From the NCBI GenBank assembly GCA_963970005.1, contig CAXAMN010018890.1:256001-320000 (forward strand): a stretch of DNA of 64,000 bases, read 5' to 3'. Position numbers and translations under genes: made by a program. Below, piece after piece: positions 26,501 through 38,500 of this stretch; the first letter of the stretch is position 1, and each line of letters begins with the position of its first letter. The notes beneath the pieces were generated by a model that did no database searches, was not told where the DNA came from, and saw only the letters and a program-made list of their open reading frames with translations. The stretch comes from Durusdinium trenchii. Its lineage: Eukaryota > Sar > Dinophyceae > Suessiales > Symbiodiniaceae.

Positions 26501-29500
26501 CTCTTCCCTTGGAGCTTTTGCTGCCTTTAAAAGGTTGAGAATCTGACATGATTCTCGCTTGCGGGTAGCCCTCCCTTCTCATCATTTCAGAACCTGTCTT
26601 GCAATTTCATGCAATGTCCATGTTCGCATGCTAGGTCTTGTTCAGCAAAAACCTAGAAGCAAAAATATAGGGGTTGATTGGACCACAATAAAGTAATAAG
26701 TGTCAGTGTGTATGTATATGAAACCCATCCAATATTCAGTCAGGGAGATCCCCAAAGCCATAAAACGGGCAAATTCACTGCATGTGGCTCTACCTACAAC
26801 CCAAACTCAAACCATGTATGGATGGGTCCTATGTCTGACTTGGCACAAACAATGCTCAGAAAGGCAAGGACATATGACATATGTTGTCTCCTTCATGAAG
26901 GAGATGTAGTGCTCATACCTAGGCCGTGCTTCGCTTTTGCATCTGCAAGAATACCAAGCAATGGCAATCCTTCTTGGATGGTGCTTGGACAACATGAAAT
27001 CAAACTTGGTTTACCCACTTTGGACTGAAAGCCACCGTGCGAGATCTACTGTCAGGCGGACAACTGGATTGAAGATCACTTGAAGTCGCCATTTCTGGCA
27101 TGTTCGGCATGTCCCAATCTATTACAGTGGAGTGGAAGCTCATGAAGACCTATCCAGAAGCCATAGGATCGCATGTCCCATTTGGCTGTGACTTGGCCGA
27201 CTGAGCTTGACCGACCGGAACGACCACGCCCCTTGGGCTCCCGGTGGAATTGGCTGAGCTGTTCTCTTCCGAACACACAGCAGCACACATGAAAAAACAA
27301 AAAGGATATGGTGTGTGAACATTTAACCGTTACAAATCAACTGAACACACACACACACCTACGATCACGTACCGTTACTTTGAAGTACGCCAGCAATCGC
27401 CAGCATCTGTTCCCAAACGAGCGTTGTTACTCACAGTGTCCTTATGACCATGTCCTTACTAAATATGAACACAGGTTTTGAACGATGCTCAAACAGCCAC
27501 CTTTTTGGAGAGGGCCTTTCTGATTGCACTCGACAAAGGGTTGCCCCGTTTGCCCTCGGGCCGCTTTGGGTCATCCATCATTGCCGCCTTTGGGTCGTGA
27601 TCACGAAGACCAACCTTCTGCCAGATTGTTTAACACTAACGATCGGACGGGGTATCGAACAAGTAGCCAGGGTCGAAGAAACATTTAAGAAACCCTTAAT
27701 ATGGTAGCACATGGTATATACATATAGCATCATATAGCATATTGTACAATTCAAGCATTTCATCATTCCATCGTCGTCCGGAATGGGGGTAGCACATGGT
27801 AGCACATAGTATGGCATCGTTGTTAAATGTCCATCGTCGTCCGGAAATGGGGGTCAATCTCAATCTCACCACGGGCAGCCCTTCATAACTTGGTCATGGG
27901 GGGCCTCGCATGGTCATGGAAGGTCATGGATCAACCATCCAAATTGATCCAACATGATCCAAGCCCCATGGATCCGTACCATCCAAATGGATCGCCTATC
28001 GCCTGGATGGGCACTACGGCACGTTGGTGACCCAGCCCAGCGACGTGCCGAGCTGGAACTCCTCAGCAGGGAAGATCCGTTCCACCAGACCTGGCGAGTT
28101 ACTCCCGTTCCGTTCGCCGTTCCAACCGAGCCAACGGTGACGAGAAAACAGCGGCCTTCCGATCCGATCCGAGCCAACGGAGGCCAGGTGTATTCCGGCC
28201 TTGAACTTAAGACTTAAAGCAGTTTTTGAAGTTAATTCATGTTAATTCATGTCACTTACGTGACATGTTTTAAGAGAACATGTTTTAAACAAAATCCACC
28301 AATCGAATCAGTGGCTTTGTCATGGGCCCCACCGGGAATCGGTAAAGCAAACCTCTTTGGTTTGCCGCAAGACTTCTCATGGGACATGATGGGACTTGCA
28401 TGGATCCGTCTTGGAACCGCGCAAGACTTCGAAAAACACATTCTTCGGTGACTCAAGTCGGTTTGGTTCAACGTCCATGGGGCGGTTTGACCTGTTGGGA
28501 CCTGTTGGACGTTTCTTCTCAACACCTGGGGCGCGCCCCAAACCTTCGGCGCGTCGCGAAACGACCTTCGGTCGCGACCTGAAGGGTGACGAACCCGGGA
28601 GTTGAAAGACTCATGCTGCGGTCGAACTCCTGCTGGGGCAGGCAAATGGATGCGGACGCAGCTTCTTCTTGGACGTTTCGGCACACCATGTCGCTCGCTG
28701 GTCGCTCGCTACACCCCAGTCAGCAGGGGTTCCCTGACCCGCCTCGCACGATGTCGGTCTTCTTGTCATGCATCCCATTGCTTGTAGGTGCCCATTTGGG
28801 ATACAAACTCCCTGTCAGCTTCAAGCGTTCATCCCCTCAGCTGTGCTCGGCCAAAACGGCAAAATTGCCCGCGTATTGGTTTTCGGGTGAAAACGGACCA
28901 GAGTTCTCCCAGGACCCACGCCTGGAGCCCCCCCCACGTGTTCTTTGTTTGGAAGATCATGTTCCACCCACACTGCGCCACCGCCCTCCGCACACCTTAC
29001 CACTACCTCTTGACTTTCAGCTAATGATTGGGCAATAACAAATATGTAGAAACATACAACACAAAAACAACAGAAAAGCGATGCAAGTAGAAACGGATAA
29101 TGCATACAGACTTACAAAGACGCATTAGGCCTTGTCAAACAAATGGACCACTGAAATGAATTACAGCTATAGGCGGTAGCTTCTTAAAAGGGACACATGC
29201 TCACCAGCTCAGCTTGCACTTTGGATCACTTTGGCCAAATTTCCGCTGGATGACAACACAGCAGGCCTGCTTGTCTTCTCTTCATGACTTTCAGATTCTG
29301 GGAGGATCGAGAAATCAACATGGAACAGGATGGAATAGGGAGCTCCATTCAGAGCTGTCCAATAAATCTTCATTCAAAGGTTTTCCTGGGTCTAGCACGG
29401 TCTACCAGTTTACCAAAGTGTCCAAGTTGGATGCGTCCGAGCCCCTTGGCTAAACTTCATTACAACTGCTTCATCTCAAGGGTCCTTCTGCGTTGGTGAA

Positions 29501-32500
29501 CGCAGATAATGATAAGGAATTTTATCGGAAAAACGACTTTGCAGAGCCAAAAAGATTACAGTAATATCCTGCAAACTGTTCCATGTGTTTGATCCAACCA
29601 AATCAGCTGTCGGTTTGTTAAAAATGTTGAAGCAAATCTCACAAAAAGGACGCGAAGACCCTGCTGTTCGGGAAGCACGCGGGGTTTATGATTTCAGGGC
29701 TGCCCTTATGATTGAAACACAGTTCGTTAGATTGGTCATGTATGCAAGTCTCATCAGGGATGAAAAAACAAGCTGAAAGCTTGCCAAGACTCTGGAGAGG
29801 TCACTTCCAGAGAGATACTTCTCTCTGATTTGCATCAACTCCTTGAGGGCTTCGGCGAAAACATCTGCGACAGTGTCGTAGAGTTCTTTGAGCTCCGGCT
29901 TGGAGGAATACCTGGAGGTCACGGGCAGGCGAGGGCCAAGTAGGTCTGTGCGGCTTGGAGGCATGTCAGGCTCCGCAAAAGACTGGACGAAGAGGCGGCA
30001 ACTGGACATTTCCCGGATCCAAAGTGGATGCATTCTGGGGAGGTTGTCTGGCCCGGGCAACGCTGTTGCATGGTAGCATGTGTCTGGGAGTTTCCACACC
30101 CGACACCGTCACGACATGATGTTAGCACGGTGTCCTTGGCCATTTTACGCCATGTTCATGCTTGCCCCACCAAAGGGATGACCCCGAGATGTCGTACTGC
30201 AGTCAAAGAGGCTTCTCACCGACATCTGCCAGCCGCCGCGCGTGACTTTTCTTGACCTCCTGGTGAATCTTCTCATTCTTTGCGTGGTCCACCTGGCTTT
30301 TTCAATGATTGGGTCCTTTGTTATGGGTGTAACATGGTGTAACCTTTACTGGTTTAGTGAGAATTATCCCTTCAAAACCAAAACCACATGTCAAACAATT
30401 ACAAAAGGGCCAAAGAGTACACCTGAGGATCTACCTGAGGATGACAGTTGCTGTTCTACGAAAATGGCCTGGCCGGCCGTCTGCATGGCCTGACAGCTTC
30501 GAAAAGCTGTTGGATTTTGAAAAGGAGAGTGTCACCTGCTGAAATTCCAGACCGCCGCCACCTCTTCACAGAACTTCACGAAGCGCGCTTTGATCTCATC
30601 CGATGTCCACTCCTGGGGACGAGGCGTTGGTGTCTGAAAAGCCCATGAGGAGAGCAGTTCTGGGGCATCCATCGATGTATGTAGATCTGCAGCTTTGTTG
30701 TCTTTTGGTATTGATATCTCGAAGGCCATTCCTTCAAGTAATCCAACACCCTTGGAGCTTTCTTAGCTGCTGGGCACCTGCAACTGGGGGCGTTTTGTTC
30801 TAGGGGTTGCATGGTCAGCACGGAGGGCTCTGGCTCCAAAGCGTGGATTTCCACGGGCTCCTTGAGCTACACCAGTGGACAAATCAACTGTTTGCCAGAC
30901 TTCATGGGCCGCGAGTTCAGTGAAACTGATGGAAATGTGACCCTCACCGGCATGTTCCCAGAAGGTGAGGTTTCCTTGCTTTAGAGTCCAACACCAACCA
31001 ACCTATGGCCTTTTCCTGGGTTCTAAGAATGTATATGAATGTACTGTAGATTGAAACAAACAGCCGAGCAAGTCAAACCATTCAAAACCCCGTTGATCCC
31101 TCCCCATCCTTCACGGATTCGTTTTACCGGTCTGGCAAAAGGTGGTCCCCGGTCCCTCACACTGTCGGTGGGCATAAGCCCCCCAGCATATTTAGAGATG
31201 TTGGGGTATCATGGACAAGTATCAACCTATAGTGAACATTCTATCCTTCTGTCCTCAGTATTCTTTAATATGTTATACCATAAGACACTTCCACTGTGAT
31301 CACGGTGACTCCCCAAGCAGCTTGGTCTCCTCCTTCTCCATCCACGGCATCCTTTGGGGCAAAGAGGCATCCCGGAACAGCCGCGTGCGTCGGATCTGCG
31401 ACGGCCTGAGAGGGAGCGCGCCGGAGGCGCTCAAAGGGTAGAGATGTGGAGCCAATTGGCCGCAGTGGAGGATGGGGGGGTAAAAAAACCCTTAGATCTG
31501 CCGGTCGCACGATCATCATATTATTTGACCAACTGCTATACTGGTTTTCTGGGACACACCCTTAGATCCCCCAGAGGTTGGGGGGTCCTACTAATAGGTC
31601 CCCCAACTAGGGTGAAGCATCAGCTGAACACCACCCAACACGCGTTTAAACCAAAAAAACTAAACTGACGGCTTTCCCCTGGGTGTTCTTGGAAAGAAAG
31701 GGATGGGATATGATGGGATGAACATCGCGGCTTGTCGTCCTATTCGCAAAACTTTGCGGGTCGTCGGGCCGTGCTGTTTTGAAGCCCAACCAAGGGACCA
31801 TCACTGCAGAACCTGCGAAGCCTGAGGAAACCCTTTTCCATTCCAATTACCCTCCCAGAAGGAGCACCACAGCTTGCACCAATCCAGCGGTGATGATTCA
31901 GCCAGGAAATGACCATGGCTGGGTGAGGTCACTGACAACCCAAAAGCACTGTACCAATCCACATCGTGCGAACCAAAAAGCTGTTGTGGAAACCCGTGCA
32001 AGGCCGATCAACACCGTATCATGAAGGGAATAGTGGTAAAGTGGTAAACGATGCACCACTATTAGGTTGCAGTTCCAGAGTTCCAGTGCAGCTAGGTTCC
32101 GCAATATGCAGCGCAGCTTTAGTAGCCAGCATATGGCAGCATTGGTCCATGAAATCAGTTCAAACCGCAATCTTGGCAGGTGTCTGTGTAAGCAACTTGG
32201 TAAGGGACCAATCCCCACCAGTGAAATATGGTGGAATCAGCATATCACAGGTTATCATAGATTCACCCCAATCCGATCTGATCCTGATCTCTTGAATTTA
32301 GAATTTGGAAGAGTTCTCCTCAGGAACACCTCAATTTAACCATCTGCACTCCCAGAAAGGCAACGCTCTAGCACTCAATCCACTTGTTTCTAAATCATCC
32401 CCTAACAGGGCACATGGCCATATAATTATTCCCGTCCCACATCTGTACCTACTTGCTCATCCCAACAAACCCTCAAAGAGCAGACCCCCTCAGACCCTTG

Positions 32501-35500
32501 CATCTCTTTGGCCCCCCTCCCTGCTCAAAGACAAAATAATGATCAAACAACACAAGATCAAAGGCCGGCAGAAAAAGGAGCCGGAACCTCAAGCCCAAAT
32601 CCCATGGTGTTTCCATCATATTCCCATGGTATTTCCAACCAAAAAGCTCCAGACCTTCCTCCTCCAAGATCTTGCGAAAGGCTTCGATCCGCTCCACACG
32701 CTCCGCAGCTTGCCGCCCTCGCAGCTCGGCACGTTGCCTGAATTGCGGCACGGTGCTGGCTCGACCTCCCGTCGAGGTCGGTCTCCCAGTCTCCCTATAC
32801 ACCAGCATGGTAGGGATAGGACAACCATGGTAGGGATGGTCATATGCATACTTGCCCAAAAGGGGACAACCATTGACCATCCCGTCCGAACTACAGTAGG
32901 GATGGCAAACTTGCAATAGCAGGCACTCCACAACCCATGCAGTAGTATAGCGCTCGCAATTATGAAATATAGAGTATGTTGGTGTACAAATCAAAACAAC
33001 AAACGTGGGTGCATCATGGTGCATCAGGCCGGAGTCGATGGTTTGGTCAGGCCGGAGTCAAGAATCCCAGTGGAAAGACGTCTCTAAATAAGTCTCAAGC
33101 ACGTCTTCAACTTGGATCACATTCAACTAACTGGCTAGATTTGGAAGCACGTCAAAGCTGCATTGACAATCATACAGTACGTTCATATACGTTCCAACTA
33201 GCAGCACAACAGACTCACCGTCCTTTGATTCCACCTCTCCACACCTCCGACTCACCGTCCTGTCGTCCACCGTTCTCCTCACCCACCTCGGCACGTGAAG
33301 GTTCGATCCCAAGCTGGGCCGTAGACTCTACACCGAACATGGGAGAACATGGGAAAACATGGGAGGTCGACGTTTGATGTGGTTTCTGATTGCGTTTTCT
33401 TCCCTCATTTTGCGGGTTTCTTCCTCAAGTCATCCAAACTAGTCTTCCAAGTGCATCTTGAACAAGTAGATGATCCCAACATCGATCGTACCCAAGACTC
33501 CATGTGCACTTGGAGACTCCAGAACTGAGCCGGGCGTTGATCCCAACAGGTTGAGCGGGTTTCATCGTCAACATAGCGGGTGTCCCATCTTCAAAGCGAG
33601 TTGCCCACGCTTCTTCTCGAATCTTAGCCGCTTCCTGTACTCTCGCTCTGGCCCCACTGTGCCTCGGCTACCAAACACGAGCGACACCAAAACACGACGT
33701 GACGGGCTCCCCAGCCGTCTAGCCGTGCTTTCCGGGAGCAGCGGCGAGAACACGGTTCCACAGCGAGCGCAGGCAAGTTCCACACTCATAGACTCATACA
33801 CTCATAGACTCATAAGGTCTCATACACTCATAGTCCCACCACTCATAGACTCATATTCACACTCATATCTTAGCCCATCGATATTAAGGCCCTTGATGTG
33901 CCTCATATTGCACCCTGACCTGGACATCGCAGCTGCGGTGCAACGAAGAAATGACCTTTGGGGTGCAACGAAACTTCGATGGGGACCCTCCAAGAGCATT
34001 CCTTGGAGACTGAAAAGGTGAGGTGCGAGTTGTGATACGTGGTCTGCTGAAGTGTGAAGTGTGAATTTCAATGTATAAGATTCCTCAGTGTTCCACGCAA
34101 ACGGCCAGCAAAAAGCAGCGCAAACAGCAATAACGACCGCAAATTCGCGCAACACGCATGCAAATAACACATGAACGACCACACACAAATCCACATGCTT
34201 TTGTTTGGCAAAACAAACAAAATGACCATGACCCTTAAACATCATAGACAACCATAAACTTTTGGTAGTTGGAAGGTCCCGGTCCAGGTATATAATATGT
34301 TGATATATGTTGTAGTTTGTGACGCAGCTACGCTGAGTTTGTTTTAAATGCTTTGACTTGATATCTGATGTGCGGTTGGATGTGGTGATGCATCACGACG
34401 ACGCAACATGTAGTGGCTTCGCTTCGTGATGTGAACGATGTGACGTGTAGATCATGTAGGATGTTGTTTCACATGAGAAAAAGTACACATCACAACATTG
34501 CATGGCATCTCCGTTTCATGCGGTGCTTCGACATCTAGCATCTTGTGGTTAAGAAGCTACTAGTAACAAGTGCATCGCTACTAGTAACAAGGGCATGACT
34601 ACTGGTAGCAAGAAGCTACTAGTAGCTCCTGGCATTCCTACTAGGAACAAGAAGCTACTAGTAACATTGAATTCATGTCGGTTTTCTGTGAGTTGCGATT
34701 GTCAGCGTGGCCCCATGTCGCACACGCACTTTTCGACCAGGGTCAGGGTGCGACCAGGGTGCGAGCAGCAGGTCCGCTGTTCAGTGGAAGGAATGAAGAA
34801 AAAGAGACAGAAATAGACCGTAAGATGACATAAGTAGACGGTCGACTGTTGATGAAGATGAACCCCCCTACCTGGATGGTCAGACCAAGACCCCAAGACC
34901 CCTATTTCAAGACCCCGGGTCGACTGGACAGAGCCTCGGTCACGTCTCCTCGTTCGTCACCCCGGCGCCTCGTCGGGGGAACTCCTCCAAGTCCCGTTCG
35001 ACGAACGTCTCGTCGTCCCACCTCGGGCGACGAACGCCGCGACGAGCCGTGGCGACGCGAGATGGAGCGGCAGATGGGTCGACCGGTGGGGCAATCAATC
35101 CAAAGAAAGGCCAGTGCATGTGTAGATCTCTGTATGTGTAGGTCTGAATACAAGAACGTAGGTCTGAAAGAAAAAAACACGGGGCCCAACCTTACACCTC
35201 TCCAGCACCAGAAAAAACAAGATTCCTTCTTGCCAGTTTAGAGAACCCATGAGAACCCTAATTATAATATCCTATAATATAAGTACTTGTCCATTCTTAT
35301 CAATTTGTCTTCATCTTCTGAGACTGTGCAACCCAGGGACGTGGCCATCCACCAAATGACCAGCAAACGAAACGCTCCATCTTTTCGCTACCCTGAAAAC
35401 CTGTGGTGGTGCAGGTGTCCCTCTTCACCAATCTCCTACATTCCAAGGAGTCAATAGGTACCAGTTATTTAAGAGGGATGTTACCAATCAATACCAAGTA

Positions 35501-38500
35501 ATATGCAAACATCATGCAAAGCCCCCTCATGCAAACCTCTGCAAAACATCCCGGCCAACGGCCCCTGCAGGGGTGGGGCCGTTGGCCGGGTCTGGGTCAG
35601 TGGGATCTCCATCTGTGCGGGAACAGCGAGCCTCACCACGCAGTTTGGGGGAGGGCCCTCCCAAGGGCGGAGTGAAGATGGTGGTTTCGGAAAACGGCAG
35701 GACACGCTCGCTCTGTGTCAATCGACGGTGGTAGGGATGATCGTGCTCCCACGGTCAGGAGGGATTGGGAGGACTAGTGCTCCATCCCGTGCTGGGATTT
35801 GGGTGGCAAACCTCCACGGAGGGGGGGCTGGTGACCCGTACGGTTGAGACACCAAAAAAGAGCTGTTCGACGGATCGGGAGTCTAAAAACCCAGATTCCA
35901 AAATATACAGCTCCCCTGGAGGCCCACATGTCGTTTTTGCGGAAGTGACGCAACGGCAACGTCTTGGCACATGTCGTCCGTGTTTGACTAAAAAATTGTA
36001 TAGACAAGTGATCTTGGGAACACATCTCACACGTGCTGCACACGACGACATCAAGCTCAGCTGGCGGACGCTGCATACATCAGCAAATCAAGCAATCCTT
36101 TCAAGCAGGTATGCCCGGCGAGAGCACCAGATCGAATGTTTGCCAAGGCAGTTGCTGGGAAGTGCCTCCAAATCCAAAGTAGGCACAACCTCAGATTCTG
36201 ATGAAATATAACAATCTGTGCAAGTTACTTTATTTCTTAGGTCGTCTCCCTCGTTGGCTTAATTTCTTGGCCGCATTTAGTGTCCTCGTCCGCAAATGCG
36301 GGTCATCAAATTAGGGCTGTCCCTCGTTAATTCACGAAAGGAAATTAATACAACAGTATCATTTGGATTGCTGAAATGGTGAAAAAAACTTTTCCCGATG
36401 GAAAAAGTTATTCCTGCCCATACCTCGTCAGCTAGCGATCCGCACAGGTTCCGGTTGGGGCACAGGTTTCCATGTGCCTTCTCGTCTTTTGGTCCAAAAG
36501 TGAAGATGCCTTTGGCCCTGGGAAATGGAAAAAAAACTTTCTGGGCCTTGAACAGTTTATTATTCCATTCAAACACTTTGACGTTCAGAGCCAAGCAAAG
36601 NNNNNNNNNNTCCAACTTGAACCGGAACCATCCGAGGCTACCTCGTCAGTTTCTTAATTCATGGAACGAAATTAAGATTGTCCTCGTTAATTCTCCCTAA
36701 GCCACCTCGTTGCCTCGTTTGTCCTCGCTATAATTTGTGCAGAACAATCTTTATTCTCTGAATTCAACCAAACATTTTGCCTGTATATTCTATTCAAATA
36801 TAGTTATACACTTCCCTCTCCATTCAAGTGCACTTGATGGACATTGATAGACTATATTAAATCTCACCTACCCTACCTCTCCTTCCCCACCATGTAGCAT
36901 TTCGAGTTCCTCCTTCCAGGCGGCTGGTGGTTGTCGCGGTCCGATTTCCCCTCTCGTGGATCGCCCAACTGCAGCAGCAGCTTCATGGTGGCGAGAGGGT
37001 CTTCATCCCAAGCATTGCGCAGCGCGGTGTACAAGGCATCCTTGGGGCCCACTGGTCTCACCCGGCCTGTCTCAGAACACGAAGAAAATCTGTCGAAGAT
37101 TTTGTGGGTCACATGTGGTCATCCCTTGGCGGTGTGAGAGGTCCCTGCGGTTCGACTCCAATTCCCCACCTTGACACCAATATTGAGGGCCTCTAGTGCA
37201 GGTCGTGCAGGTCACCAGCTCAGGGCTCCTTCAGTTCATCTGCAAACCATAGCTCGAGCTGCCCCCGGAGCGAAGGGGGTTGGCTAGTTCCCACTACCCA
37301 ACGGGAGTCCTCGGAATCTTGGGCGGATGGCGGGGCCCCCCCCCGCACCTGGCCTTGATCTTAAAGTGCACCCAAGGCAATTGGCTAAATCAATGAAACC
37401 AATCCGGACGAGTCTACCGTGGTCGACTGTCCAACTGAAGCAGTGTGGCCGCCACACATGGCCACGCCGACTCTGCGCGACTGATGCCAAGGGGCTCGAC
37501 TGATGCCTGGCACCACTGTGAACAGGAAGTCTACACCTCAGGTGTTTCCGGAGTCATGTCTAAGCACAAAACTGGGCGGCTCATCTTCTCAAGCAGCCCA
37601 TATTCATCACCAGAACCAATAGGATTTACCTTGCCCACCATCTCAAACAAATGTCATCAGGGCGTCATTGGATCGTCATGTTGGATATTTGATTGTGTTT
37701 TCCAATGTCAAACATAAACCAATCTACCAGGACACCCGGACCAGGGGTGTCTCTTGTTAGCCCCTTCCAGAGGTGATTCGGGGTATCCATGAACACCACC
37801 CCGACCGTCAGTCCACGCTTGGACCGGGCGAACGGCGGGACCAGACCAGCGGACCGATGTTCGAAGCGAATCCAATCCATCCTGAAACTCCTCTGAAAGG
37901 CGTGTGAAACGAAGCGTCTGAAAAGGTCAACGAGCGACTGGGGAAGGGGGGCGACTGAAACCTGAAGAAACGCATTGACCTAAAAAGACGTGCCAATCGA
38001 ACGTCCGGCGTTGAGGCCGGGGGACGATGCGAAGCAACACGCGGGCTTGCGAAGCTTGGACAATGAAAAGCCTTCGCAAGCCTTTCTTGAAGGAGTGAGT
38101 CTCTGTCATTTCTATTTCAACATAGTGAAACTGAGCATCACCTCCACCAAAATAAAATTGAGCTGTGCTCAAAACGTGTGGCATCTGCCTATGTCGTAAG
38201 ACTTTCCTTACGCAGCAGCTTACGCCTGGCTTACGCCACCACAATGGCAGCTTACGCGCACACTTTGCACACAAAGGGGCTTACGCAACACTTACGCGAA
38301 CACAATCTTGCACCCGGCCACAGCGCCAGCTTACGCGCCATCTGTTTTCCAAGCAAAGCACAGCACACAACAGGTTTGTTACGTCCGCGGGTGTAGGGTT
38401 ATGAAGTCGGGTTTTAGCCAACCATTGGAAATCATGATTTAATTATTTAGCAAAAATGTTGCAGATTTATTTAGAGAGGGGGGAAGCACCTGGGAATCTA

